Shown here: positions 45,258 to 58,641 of the stretch, piece after piece
Layout of the letters: every line of letters starts with the position of its first letter
Numbering within the stretch: position 1 is the first letter of the stretch
Assembly: GCF_964340395.1 (NCBI RefSeq)
Contig: NC_135558.1
Coordinates: 21,156,871-21,220,870 of the forward strand
Direction: 5' to 3'
DNA length: 64,000 nt
Source: Glandiceps talaboti
Taxonomy: Eukaryota; Hemichordata; Enteropneusta; Spengelidae
The notes under the pieces: model-generated
What the model was told of the DNA's origin: nothing
Databases searched by the model: none
Seen by the model: only the letters and a program-made list of their open reading frames with translations
Made by a program: the position numbers and the translations under genes

Positions 45258-45698
45258 AACATAGATATCGCTTATTCACACGTACACATGCACAAAATTA
45301 AATCGTTCGTTGATCGTGTCATAGTAGGCCTATGGCACTTACAAATCAAATAATATTAACTGAGCAATAAACCGTACGGTTTAAAGGTAAGGCGTGATTT
45401 TCTTGTTGTGGGTTCCTTTCGAAGTATACTTTCGTTCTTAGTAATTTTACAAGTGATTTATTTGTTGTTTAAACACATCCCGGAAATTTCTATCGCAAGA
45501 TATAAATTGTCTTGCGTTGGATGTATTTCTTTTCAAGACAGCATGGTTTCGTCAGTAACTGTTTTATTGACCTTAGATGTTTATTATACCCGGGGTATGC
45601 GGGGGGGGGGGGAGATACGATATATTGTCATATCGTCACCAGGTCAAAGACAAAGAAATAACTGTATTACTGTAATAAATGAAGTGTAAAATGAAAGT

Positions 45699-45753
45699 GT
45701 TTGTTTGTTTGTTTGTTTGTTTGTTTGTTTGTTTGTTTGTTTGTTTGTTTGTT
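45699..45753. repeat. (TTTG)n microsatellite
   Basis: About 14 perfect tetranucleotide units. Confidence 0.97.
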
Positions 45754-47240
45754 AGAACGGCGATCTCTTCGATACTGCTATACAGTTTTACAAAACAATA
45801 AAAAACTATCAATGTATACAGGAACAACTGTTATAGGTGAAGGTAAACTTAATATAAATTAACGTTGGTGCGTTCATTCTGATATTTTTTAAGACAGTTA
45901 TTTGACTAACGTGTGACAAATTTACTTCAGTTCTCGTCATGCTAGACGATAACATGTGGAAATGTTATTTTTTTTTGTCGAGCCGACAATAAGATGTTGC
46001 AACGTAACGTTTCTGAGATATTTGTGTTGCCGGTCTATGAAATGTGGCCATGTTTGTAAGATTTGTGTCCAGCCATACAACGTTTTATTTCAAATTTCGT
46101 GATGTTCATTGTGTATTTATGTATTAGATGATTAATAACCATGACTACTAAATACTTATTACCCTCAGATAAAGTCATGAATATGTATTGTTCATCTAAT
46201 ACCTATGTAGGTCTGCGAACTCCCATGATGCAACACTGGACCATTACTAGGACAGTGAAAGTGAATCAAGTTTCAGTTTGGTGTTTCTTGGCAATATGGC
46301 GCTAAATTTCTATGATGTGAACCTGGAACTCTAGAACGCTGTGCAAATGCCACCAATTCCCAATAATGTCAGAAAATATCAACTCAGAAAAAAGTCAGTC
46401 TAATCATAAAAGCATCATTAGTTGATGGTGCAACGACTCTTTCCATAATAATGAACACTTGGGGGGGGGGGGGATTCTCGCCGTGGCATATATCCTATTA
46501 ATCCTATGCAGTAAACGTTTACAATGTTTGCAGATAGCCAAGTGTCAACAGCTTTATGCTTATATGGTTAACGTTTTAGAAAAGACAAAATTGCCAGCAC
46601 TAGTGTCAAGTGTTTCTATTCCAGTGCCGTTGAGGTCAGTCACATGCAAATAATTTTCAAGGACAAAAATCACTTTTACACTCGCTTTTCAAGCTTTTCA
46701 CGAATCTCAAATATTGAATATGAAAATCATATTGAGTTTAGGTTTCAGTGGCTATATGAATTCATGTATATATTTCGAATGTATTTGTTCTGGTTTTATT
46801 GGGAATATTTGAAGCGTTGTTTCACAACATTTTAAAACATTCTAGCATTCTTGATTATGATTACTCCACCACCGCATCGTCGACAGAGTCGTGGCAGTTC
46901 ATATCGACGAACAATGCAAATAGCAATAGGAAGACGTTGTCGTGTCAAACCACTGGACTTCACAATAGAAAGTTTTAGTTTATGGGAAATCATTGTGACA
47001 GTCCATGGTTATCAATTCCGCGTGGTTATTTACTTCTTACTTGTAACTATGGGTAACTTAAAGTTACATGTAAAACAGAGATACACGAGTCACGAATGTA
47101 TAACATACCAGGTAAACATACCAGGTAAACATACCAGGTAACATTAACACCGTGAAGGCATCACCAACGAAAATGTATGGCCCTGAAAAACTTTGACAAT
47201 GTATGACCAAAACCCATTGTGTACGTCCACCTTTCGTACT

Positions 47241-47252
47241 TCATCATCATCG

Positions 47253-47287
<35 letters not shown>

Positions 47288-47288
47288 G

Positions 47289-47329
<41 letters not shown>

Positions 47330-47332
47330 TTT
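47241..47332 (-). repeat. (CAT)n microsatellite, likely 3' tail of a LINE copy
   Basis: About 30 CAT units (ATG on the minus strand), starting 33 bp after the last codon of the LINE remnant on that strand. Short tandem 3' tails are usual for CR1/RTE/L2-type retrotransposons. Confidence 0.9.
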
Positions 47333-47365
47333 TACTGTTGATAATGATCAACAACCTGTACAAAG

Positions 47366-47719
47366 TTAGAATTGGTGAGATGCAGTGTCAATCCAGTGCG
47401 AAGTTTCCACGGTGGTAGTTTCTGAAGTAGGGGTCAGTGGTAAAAATGGTGCTGATTTCCAGTAATTATCAAGTCTTGATTTGAAACAGTCAATGGTCGG
47501 CACATTCACAACATCTTCAGACAAATTGTTCCAAGGTTGAAAGACTCTATAAGTGAAACAGTACCAATGGATATCTAGTGATGGTGTTTTTGGTTTCTTC
47601 AACTTGAAAGAGTGTCCACGAGTTGTAGAGTTCACCACGAAAATGAAAGGAGATTGAGTTTTGTAGAAACCATGTGTGTATTTATAAAGATCAATCATGT
47701 AGCCGCGAACACGTCTGGT
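47366..47719 (-). pseudogene. Non-LTR retrotransposon remnant (ORF2 C-terminal end)
   Basis: The minus-strand frame reads TRRVRGYMIDLYKYTHGFY, RGHSFKLKKP, FTYRVFQPWNNLSEDVVNVP and IDCFKSRLDNYW. This order (RRxRGDMIExYK, RGHxxKL, FFxxRVVxxWNSLPxxVVxAPSVxxFKxRLD) is the hallmark of the extreme C-terminus of CR1/Jockey-type reverse transcriptase proteins. A TAA lies directly upstream in frame and the rest of the reverse transcriptase is missing, so the copy is truncated and dead. The CAT tail follows at 47241-47332. Confidence 0.82.
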
Positions 47720-50061
47720 TTAACATACATAACACATTTCTATCATATAGCTTACACGAGTCCTCGACACGACTCTATGCTTCAACAAGCCATACTATCA
47801 GTGTCTGAGATATAGAAGGCAATCGGAATCTAGTATTGCCGATTAATCTGGTAGCAGGACTGTATTGTACTCCATATCGAAAGCTCTGAAAACCTTGCCG
47901 TTGGTGTGTTAGACCGCTAATAAACAGGCAAGGGCGATGTCTTGTTGGGTAACAAAGGTTAGCCAGAAGGTGTGAAAAGTCAGAACCTAAAACCCGAAAC
48001 ACTAATTGGATTAGTTCACGTCACTCATCAATAACGAGAGTGAGGTGAAGTGTGTACATCAACTATTAAATTGAATGATATCGTCACAATGAGATAAAAG
48101 TACATAGGCAGGGATTCTAATGAAGGCGATGATTTAGTCAGGTCTGACATCAATCAACAGGTTGTTGATAAAGACTATGAAAAACTACTCTGTAACTTTG
48201 AATACTGAGACAATGTTGATTGACTGATGGAATGGGAATGGTGTGTGATAAAACATCACATGTAATGTAGGAATAGAAACATTGATAACAATAACAATGT
48301 GGAGATATAATTTTGATTTATAATTTCATAAATGACTACTCAGTTAAAGCCCTAGTAAATGTGAAAATAACTATTTTGTCATAGTTTTTTTTTATCAACC
48401 TGTATTGGTGTATTTCCTGAAGCACTATGATTGCTAAGTAATCCAACTATACGAGTACTCCAAAAATTTGCCATTTATTGACAAGTAAGTCAATGGTCCA
48501 GGTTGTTTACAAACTGACATCAAGCCAGTGTACACAGTACCATAAACAGCTCATGCAACTAGTAGGTAGCCGGGTAATTCAGTTTAGCAGAATAATTGCA
48601 CCATCTATATAAAGATATGGGGAATTGGATGCATTTTAAAGAAAACAGTGGAAAGTTACCTAGCTACTGGGGCATTCAAGGTAACCGATATTCCAAACAA
48701 TAATCTTCAACTTTTCAAATCACAATGGAGTGCACGAAACCAGTCACTTTCTGGCTTGGAACAACTAAAATTTCAGTAATTCTATAACAAACTCCATCCT
48801 CCATTATTGCACCTTACCCTTGTGCAAGATTTATTTGACATTTCTATGTATGTCATTTCAATTGTAAAGTCAGGTTGGTGTTGGGCTTGTTAGGTTGTTG
48901 GCATTCCTAGCTATTAACGAAAAAATCTCCTCAAATAAAGCTTGTCAGTAAGTGTCTATGCAGAGTGCTGTAATAAGATATATCCAACTCAGAACAACCT
49001 GATTGTTGGGCGACATTTATAAAACAACTTTACTACCATAAATCACCATGGTGACAGATGTTGGGTTTTAATCAACACTATTCTAGACAGACTGCACAGT
49101 AATGCTAATAGTGGTCACTCCTCTTGTGGGTTGGGGTGATGGCACCAATGGGTCGGTTATATCATTCTACACAGAGACTTGTCAGTCATACAAATATTTG
49201 GTTTAGATATGACTTTATTGAAAAATATACCAAAGTAGACACATAGAAAAGATAGATTGAATAGTCAATAACCACATATGTATCTTAGAGTTAAAATGTT
49301 ATGAATATATTACATATTGACAATGATTTATGTCGTATTCTCTATGACCTTTGACCCAAGTTTGACCTTACTACAACCCCTTTCATACTTGTGAATGTAC
49401 TCTGACCTCATCCTCAAACTATTGCTTCAATTTTGATAAATGTGATTTTACTAGATTAAATGATTTGAATATTCAGTAGCCTTTCTTGACAATCAGGAAA
49501 TTAATGCAATGAAAAATCTTGAATTTTACAGAAAAGATAAATGACTGTTTCCATAATTCTACCTCCTACTTTTTCATACATGTGTTCACAATTTCTAGCT
49601 ATCATTCAAACATCATATTTCTTCTGGATAGTGGTAACTTTGTTTTGTAAATAACATTTTGAAATAAAAGAGAGGGAAATTTTCTTCAAATGACCTATAA
49701 ACCCTGACCTTTGACATAACCCTGCTGCAATGGGAATGGTGTTTCATATTCTTGTTCAATATAAGCACACAAAAAACACATCTTTCAACAACAGAAATAC
49801 CAACAGATTTCTCCATGAACATTATCAACAGTTCTGTTTTCAATTTACAGAAACCTTTTATCAGTTTACATGAAATATAAGTTTCGTATCAAATTTAACA
49901 TTAGGGAAGAATTAATACATGTTTGGCTAAGACTTGCAGACGAAAATCAAATACCACAGGTAATCAGTTACACAACAAGGGTGGCATCTTTATCTGGTCT
50001 TTGAGCTGATGGTTTAGGATGTAGTCTTTTAGAGCAAGTCCAGAACTATGCCACGTTTATG
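47720..50061. other. Intergenic region, no gene seen
   Basis: No coding signal on either strand. Contains DR1-like TGACCTTTGACCC (49345-49357) and TGACCTTTGAC (49705-49715). Confidence 0.45.
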
Positions 50062-50612
50062 TTCTTGATTATGCAGCTGTAATATACACAGCTACAACTC
50101 TACAAGTATTACAAATGTAACATTCTTGATTATGCAGCTGTAATATACACACAGCTACAACTCTACAAGTATTACAAATGTAACGTTCTTGATTATGTAG
50201 CTGTAATATACACAGCTACAACTCTACAAGTATTACAAATGTAACATTCTTGATTATGTAGCTGTAATATACACAGCTACAACTCTACAAGTATTACAAA
50301 TGTAACGTTCTTGATTATGTAGCTGTAATATACACAGCTACAACTCTACAAGTATTACAAATGTAACGTTCTTGATTATGTAGCTGTAATATACACAGCT
50401 ACAACTCTACAAGTATTACAAATGTAACATTCTTGATTATGTAGCTGTAATATACACAGCTACAACTCTACAAGTATTACAAATGTAACGTTCTTGATTA
50501 TGTAGCTGTAATATATACACAGCTACAACTCTACAAGTATTACAAATGTAACATTCTTGATTATGTACCTGTAATATATACACAGCTACAACTCTACAAG
50601 TATTACAAATGT
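50062..50612. repeat. 61-63-bp tandem array, 9 copies, each with an internal palindrome
   Basis: Unit TTCTTGATTATGTAGCTGTA, then ATATACACAGCTACAACTCT, then ACAAGTATTACAAATGTAAC. GTAGCTGT and ACAGCTAC within each unit form a short hairpin. Units vary by two to three bases in the (TA)/(CA) centre. Confidence 0.96.
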
Positions 50613-51079
50613 GTTTTGTTACTGAAATCCAAGAAACGATAGTTTGTCAAAAAATTCCTCCACTGGTTGTTCATTGTATCTCCTACCCCTAGATGTTATG
50701 CTATGGATATCCTATAACATCCTCATCATCAGAAATTGTAATGCATGTTCACTTTCTTTTTCAAAAAGTTACAAAATTACTTTGACATCTGAAATGACAT
50801 ACGATGGATCTTGTAAGAAGCTTTCTGATAATCACACAAAATATGAAAAATTTGAAAAAGTCACTTCTAAAGACAAATCTGCAAAAATGTACACCATACC
50901 CTAAAAATAATGACCAATTAGAACTGTCACTTCATGTCAAAGGTCACACATCCTGATTAATTTTATTTGAGATTATTGGTGATAAGAACTTGTTTCTAGA
51001 ACTTCTGTAAGATATCTGAAGTGTATTTACATTGTAATAATGCAATTATGCTGTATTGGGAGTATCACGTCCCCAGGGT

Positions 51080-51480
51080 GGCTACTCCCCTTATTTGAGT
51101 ATACATGTACATATATGCGTCGCCCTTTGGGGTGCATTTTCTAACCCTTTGGTCTAAAATGGGGTCTGCCTTTTTTTTTTTTTTTTTTTTTTTTTTAAGA
51201 GATGAAGCGTCTAAAATGGGGTCTTCTTTGCATTATTTTCGATTTTGCTTGGTCTATCCATTGTCCTTTACCAAATCATAACTGCCATTAATTGTCTCAA
51301 AATGTTGCCTCCTAAGGAAAATGTATGTAGGTCTAAACTTTCAACTTTTAGAAACCTGTAATGGTCTAAAATGGGGTATTGATTTTTGGTCAAAGTGGGT
51401 CTAAAATGGGGCCTGGAGTTTCCAACACTGGCCACACACCCCTAAAAGAGCTGGTCACTGGTACCGCCCCCTGGGATCAT
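51080..51480. repeat. Degenerate repeat with GGTCTAAAATGGGG motifs
   Basis: Four to five spaced occurrences of GTCTAAAATGGGG (near 51151, 51209, 51364 and 51399) with a T26 run at about 51171-51196. Probably part of a dispersed element; not coding. Confidence 0.55.
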
Positions 51481-53384
51481 GACACTATCAAATTATAAAA
51501 TAAACTGAATAATCTGACATATGACATTACATTACATTTGTGGTGACATCATAGCAATGTGAATGGAAAAGCCATGACAATTTACCTAACACAAGATTTA
51601 GACTGCATGTAATACTTGTATGGTAGAAAGTGGTGTTTTTTCAGTTTTTACAAAATGTTTTTTTTTACAAAATTTCTGTCTTCTTGGAAAACGTAGTCAT
51701 ATTTCCTGAAAGGCTAGTGTATCCTATAAGAACACAATAATCCAACCTGCTCTAAAAGTTCTACAGTTTCCAAATTTACTTAAATTTCATGACCAAACAC
51801 TTTAGTGATGGCCATTTAACAGATTCCTTACAGATGCAACTCCACCCCCCCCCCCTCCCCCTACATAATGGTATGTTCAATCTCATATTATGGGTATAGT
51901 AACCACAGGAAATACCAGGATGTGTGACCCATGAAGTCAATACAAGTGAAATTCTTGAAATGTCAATGTTCACACTACTCCGTTTGAAATCACTTCTAAC
52001 ATATCATAGCTGAAAAAAAGTCCAGAAAATGTTATGAAAGTTACAGGTACAAAAAAAAACATTGTAAATGCAAAGTTGAGAAGTATAATGTCATTAATGA
52101 CAATTTTTACAAAATATTCAGTTTTGCGATGTACTTTTTGGATTGCCATGTTCAGAATGATAAGTTAGCAATAATGTCGATAATATAATAATATAAAATT
52201 AATATCATAATGAACTAAAACTGTACGTTTGAAACTAAGATAAGAAAAGAAAGTGAGATATCCATCTGGCTCATTATAAAATCTAAAATGATAGTTGTTA
52301 TCAGGAAGAAAGAAAATACCATTTCAATATTTGAAACTAAAAAGAAGATTAAATACAACTTTCCCAAAATGATATGTTATGCAACTTTTGAAGTAAGTTA
52401 AGAAAACTGGAAGTTTAAACAATAAATAAAATAAAATGGTTAATTATATCACAAAGCTTCTTTTAAGTGTTGTATAAGTGTGTATATGTGTGTGCTCCAA
52501 AGTGATGTCATCAATATGGGGATTAAAAAAATGTTGATTTTCACATCTTTTCAGATATAAACACGTTTGATTATTCATCAGAAATCTGGCAAAGAATGAA
52601 ATTTTGCTGGAGATTACTTTCATGATTATATTTCCAAATGAATAACACTAAAGATATTACTAAGTCCCTGGTTATTGAGACTTCTAACAGACTATAAATT
52701 TGACAAGTTTTACAACAATTGCAATTATATTTTCATTTAAGTGTCAATGATCAAACTTTACGTCTCTTGCTGTTACAGCCCTGAGAAGAAAAATAAGAGT
52801 CAGAATTAAAATTCATATTTTTCCTTTCAATTTGTTCAATTTTTTGTTCAATTTTATAAACTTTGTTGATTTTCATATTCACAACTATTGACACTACGAA
52901 TCACACTGCCACTTGAGGGCGCTCTTTACAATTCTAGTGATATTTGAAAAAAGTAATATGTACATTTGTAGCAAAATGTTAATTCATGTTAATTTACTAC
53001 ACTACGAATCATACAGCCACTAGAGGGCGCTATCAAAAATCTGGTGATTACATTTGAAAGTCATGTATCATGTTTTATCCATAAAGCATCCCCATGTCAA
53101 TATCAAAACCACAAACCACTGTTACTATGGTTACTATAATTTATAGGTTTATATTAAAAGCCAAACCCTTGAACAGTCAATTTAACTTCCCTTTTCAGAC
53201 AAAAACATTGATGACAAATATCTTTGGATGAAAACTCATCTCATTCGACAAGTTGATGACAAATTCTGGTATAAAATTGTTTTGATGGTCATGATAATAT
53301 AAGTGAAATGAGAAATAAGTGCCAATGTACACTCTTATTTAGCAAAGTTTATCTGCTCTGAAATGACTGACCCTTTAGGCTATG

Positions 53385-53525
53385 CCTTCTGACCTTTAAC
53401 CTATCACCTTCTGACCTTTAACCTATCCCCTTCTGTAGTTCTGACCTTTTAATCAAGTATCAGGTTTTGATTTTTAACTCTGTCACCTTTGACCTCTAAT
53501 CTATCACCTTTGACCTTTGACCCGA
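53385..53525. promoter_or_regulatory. Cluster of TGACCTTT motifs, one perfect DR1
   Basis: TGACCTTTGACCC at 53511-53523 is the complement of GGGTCAAAGGTCA, a nuclear-receptor DR1 site; several TGACCT half-sites precede it. It may simply be a decayed minisatellite. Confidence 0.3.
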
Positions 53526-55290
53526 TCACATCCATATCTCAGTAAACAATACTTTCTATAGGCCTATACAGTAGGGCAGATTGAAATGTTAAACTCACAG
53601 CATTACAAAGCACATAATGTATAAATGTGAAAGATTATGACTATTATAGTATAAATGGTACAAACTCATCTCATAATTGTGGTGTCCACATATCAGGTTG
53701 TGATACACACTGTTTTCTGGATTACACAACTTCTGTAAATACTAAAAAGAAATGAAAAGTTTTATCACGAGATATTTGTAAGTACAAAAAAATGCACTTC
53801 CTTGGCACAAACAAGTTTTGTTTTTGTTTTCTTGCCATGGTTTCTCTCTATTTTTTCTTCTTTCAAATAATAATCAGCTACATAATTTCTTGTCTTAACC
53901 TCCTACACTAATATACTAGTTAATTTTTTCCTGCTAAAATACATCTAGCTACTTAACTAACTTTAACTGCTAGCACTAAATAATGGTCATGATGGACAAT
54001 GAATAGATTCTTTGTTAATGTACACTAGTTGTCACATGTACTCCTTGGGTAATTCACACACAATGAAATCCTAGCCAATAACTCCTATAGGGAATAGCTC
54101 TCAACAAAATAACAAAATATTGTTTCTGAGCAGAAATTACATGATTTTATATATGATGGACTTTTTCTCCACATGAACTCTGACATGATGCAAATATTAA
54201 ACCAAAATTCAACATGGTGGTTTAAATTTGGATTGGTAAGAGTTTACATTGTGATCTGATGACCTGTCATCCTGGTGGTCAACAAACAAACAATACTACA
54301 TCAAGACAATGGGTATCTGGATGAGCACTGAACATTAAAAGCCTAGATGTGTACTTTGTTGTGTAAACATTAACCATGGCAATGGCTTGGTAACCATGAC
54401 AATGACTTAGCAACCATGGTAATGACTTGGTGACCATGGCAATGGATTAATAACCATGGATGATGACTCAGTAACTATGGCAGTGACTTAGTAATCATAG
54501 CAATGACTTAGTAACCATGGCAATGGCTTAGTACCCAAGGTCTTCCATGTTGTGCAACAATTATCACACCATGAAAAAGGAAACCTAACTCTGAAGTGTC
54601 ACTTCATCAAAAGTAACTTACAGTAAGTATACTTCTAGTAGCATCCTATATTTTGTAATACTGTCTGCAATTCAAGCATTTTCTTTCAAAACTGATTTTG
54701 ACTTTGTTTCTAAAGTCATTTTTATCATATGCATCCAATGAAAATAATATATTCTGTTTTTCATTTTACCAAATATACAATTTTTCAATCAGTGAACTGA
54801 AATATACACTTACAAAAAAAAATCATGTTACAACAGCCTCTGGAAAGCCAATACGACTATTGTTACTCAGATAGTATACAAAATACAACTAAATTTAAAT
54901 ATTGTCTATTCTCAAATAGTCTCATATACTTAGGACTTCTAAATATCACCCCCCCCCCCCCTCAAAAAAAAATCATTAATAAAAGATAACAGAACTAAAA
55001 CTAAAATAAATTTGCTGATGTCTGATTTGTAAAGATCATGAACAGACCAGCTGTGTAGTGCAACAAATATCATAAAAATAATCACCTAATATCAATCTTT
55101 CAGTTTCAAAATTTCCTTTTTTTAAAACAAAGTACTAATAACACCACTTGTGAAACTGGCAAGACTGAATGTTGACTAACCAATGGCAATTTTCAACTTA
55201 AAAAAAGGCCTTTCTGATACTTGTTTGCTTGTTTGTTACTTTACTCAACTAGTATCTAGGGTGTAAGCTGTTTGTTTGTTTCTTGATTCT

Positions 55291-55394
55291 TCAGTCTTCT
55301 ACTTTCTTGTTTTTCTTATTCAGAATTCCCATCAGTTCTTTGTTCATGTAGTATGGTTTTTCAGCTGATCCGTCATGTCGTTCCAAGTCTTCCA
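55291..55394 (-). CDS. Gene C exon 20 equivalent (stop)
   Basis: 104 nt, acceptor TAG, TGA at 55293-55291. Encodes [20 protein letters not shown] then [14 protein letters not shown]. The tail is seven residues shorter than in gene B. Confidence 0.95.
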
Positions 55395-57411
55395 CTAAAA
55401 ATCAACATAAAAATCATAAATAAACAAGCTGGTATTGAAGTATTATCAAGAGTTAGTACGACAATAGTTATCATATGACATCTTGATTGGCTATAAACAT
55501 ATGGAGAAATACTTTTTCCACCAATCAGCATTTCTGACTCCAGAGTGCATGACTAAAATTTCAGTGGAACACAATCATCATAACATGTATCTTGATTGGT
55601 TGTTAACCCATGATAAACACTTTTTCCACCAATCAACATTTCAGACTTAGTAGAGCACAGCTAGTCTAGTCTAATCAACAGTAATTGATATCACACCAGA
55701 CTGCAGAATCTCAGTACTATTTGATGGTGGCAATGTACTGCTATCATACTAACAAAGTACAATTTTACATTTGGTCTATAAAGACAATAATTCTGGTCAA
55801 TTCTATTACACGGATGTAATGCATTATTGAAAATATCAGAAATGATTTTTTGTTTAACACGGAAATTGACTTACAGAAACATAGGAAGAGTGTATCAACA
55901 GCCATACCATACACACTAAAGAAGCAGGATGAGATGAAGTATGTCCCAACTACAATGACCTGAAATAACAATCATAGGGTTAGTTTTTAGTCACTTTATA
56001 ACATAGATAATTGTTTGTGTTACATGTCAGGTAACTATGCCATGTTGGGGGACGACCCTCATAAAATCAGCCAACCTCTCAAAAGATTAAGTCCATTGCG
56101 GGTAGAATGTTACAGTCATGTGACATCCATAAAGTGAAACACTATTTTCATTCTCAAATGGTTAAAGTAACTGGTTTTGAATTTGAAAGTTGCAGCTTTG
56201 AGTGTTGCCACTGCCATCTGAATAACTCAGGCAAGACTTGAACTACAATTGTGCTGTAGTCAACTCATCTGTATAATTGGGGACCAGAGTAGGATAGAGG
56301 TTGCAATGTGAAGGATTTAATCCCATGCTCTTAGAGTGACTGCAATAGATTGTATACTCCCCAGGGAGTTGAGGAAGTTATAATGGCTATTGTGCCACTA
56401 TAGGTCCATGCTGAGCAATAACTATAAAATATTTTGAGTAGAGTGAGAATCTACTATGTAAAAACTAACAATATTTATTATTTATGTGTTGCAGATTTTG
56501 TCCTCTGAGATAAATTTTCAAGCACATATCACATTTCCCTTGTGAACAACCTGTTGATTGTAATGATTCAGTTGTCAGTGCGCCCTCACAGGCAGTGTTT
56601 GGGGTTGGCAGATGTCGACATGCTGGGTTGGGAAACCCAGAGAGTATCTGTATGTATTACCATGTAATGCTGTAGTTCAAAGTGAATATTAAAGATTATC
56701 ATAATAAATGTTGTCATATTATTCTAAAAATTAATATTACACCTACTAATCTACCTTTTAGGTACACACAGATATATGGGCTTCTTTTTTAGTTTGTATT
56801 TTGAGATCATTCTGAGTGTTTATTACCACTAAATTCAAACTATTCATGGTACTTTGTTGTCTTCACTGGTGACCAATGTGTTGAACACAGTGAGTGGTCA
56901 GTTTACTTCCACCTGTCATCAGTGACTTGAAGTTCTTTCATATAAAACTTCTGGAGTTGTATACATATTAATTGATATACTTACAATGATAGGAACCCAG
57001 TAGTAGTTCAAGTTAGGGATTGTCACTAGGTCATTAAACCAATCTATTTTACCAGTGAAGAAATAGAATGCAGCAACTCCAACACCTAGTACCACACACA
57101 TTTTACCAATGAACAAGAGGAAGTCGGTGATCTTATCCAGAACAACCACTCTGTAATGTAGAATTATCAATAACAGACTGAGTTGGTGATTTTATCTACG
57201 ACAACCATTCTAAAATATATAGAATTTGGCAAATGAGTTCTTCATTTAACTAATAATATGGAATGGTCTGATCACTTTAGACTTGATAAATTGTGGGAAA
57301 AACATTCCAACCCATCTTTTTGAAAGGACATTTTAAAGACACCACTGAGTCACTCGTTCAGTGCCTTGAAACATAATTTACTGTGTACCAGATTCTGGTG
57401 TTTTGTTAATG

Positions 57412-57459
<48 letters not shown>

Positions 57460-58583
57460 AATCCATAGCTGAATAAATCTATCATTGTCATAATCACATA
57501 GCTAAGTAAATCTGTCATTGTCAATATAACTTATTTAGACTTGAAAGTATGGTGAACTCTTGTAAGAAATGTAGAAAGATAAAATAAACTACCACCAACA
57601 CAGGGTCTCTGTTTACTATCATTTCTTCTCTTGAGTAAAACAAACAAACAAACAAACAAACAAACAAACCAAGCCACATTTATGACACAAATAAACTGTT
57701 TACAAACCTGACAATATTTCTCATCAAGAGAAAGAAGGCCTTTTTGGCGGATGTACAGAAACTTCTGCCATAAACAGCAATCTGAAAAAAAAAAACCACA
57801 CTTGTTAAAACCAATCATATTAGAATGTTTCCTACTCATCAAACTATTTGGCAAACAGAAAACAAAATTATGTACCTCACTCAGTTTTTAGTTCAATTTA
57901 AAGAAAAATTGAGAAAATGGTGGAAAGTATCCAGTATTTGTTTTTTTAGATATACATCCCTTTAGAAGATAACATTCAAGCATATCTAACTGATTTTTAA
58001 AATGTTTAAAATTAAGTGTTTAAATTTGATTTCAAGAAATTTCTGCATGCATCAAGTGTCAGCATCAATATCTACTTGTACTAAAGTACTAAAAGTTAAG
58101 CTGATACTATTTTTTTGACAAATAAAGTCAGGCTAAGGGAGAATTGTACAATGTCACACAAGCTCAATAAATCATGAACTTGGTTCATTTTTACAGGGAG
58201 GGGGTTTGGCACCAATGCGATTGCTGAACTTAATTTTTCACACTTCTGATCAAATTTCCAAACTTTAACACCTATAATGATAACAAGTTTTGTATTTACT
58301 ACTGAGATGTTGATAAGTTGATAAAAATTTACTTCTAATGTGACATACAGCAATGGATATCTGATTATTATTTTAATGTGTTTACCATGATTTCAAATTG
58401 TATCCGGTGGTGGTATCACAGTTGTTTCACCACTACTATTTTCACCATGGTTATACACCATATATAAATGTGTGTCACAGATGTGACAGAGGGGGGGGGG
58501 GGGGGGGGGGGGGTAGCCTAAATGAACGAAGTTCATTTATTTATTTATTGAGCTTGTATGACATTGTGTGATCATCCCTAAGA

Positions 58584-58641
<58 letters not shown>

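Larger units (their letters stand above)
43487..47240. other. Intergenic DNA upstream of gene B
   Basis: Besides the Harbinger-like element, the foldback, G-runs (45601-45612, 46460-46473) and a (TTTG)n tract I see no gene. A 96-codon frame at 46851-47141 has no recognisable domain. Confidence 0.5.
50613..55290 (-). other. Intergenic DNA and probable gene C 3' UTR
   Basis: No exon seen on either strand. Notable are two near-identical short motifs GAGGGCGCT (52915-52923, 53024-53032), a TGACCTTT-rich patch at 53385-53525 and a degenerate 22-24-bp repeat (AACCATGGCAATGACTTAGT type) at 54370-54540. The gene C 3' end was not located. Confidence 0.4.

Noticed and set aside
46851-47141. 96-codon frame with Arg-rich start
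   Set aside because: No family motif recognised, no splice or start context, and surroundings are repeat-rich intergenic DNA.
47775-48002. 75-codon minus-strand frame upstream of the LINE remnant
   Set aside because: Does not read as reverse transcriptase in any frame I checked, so it was not added to the retroelement.
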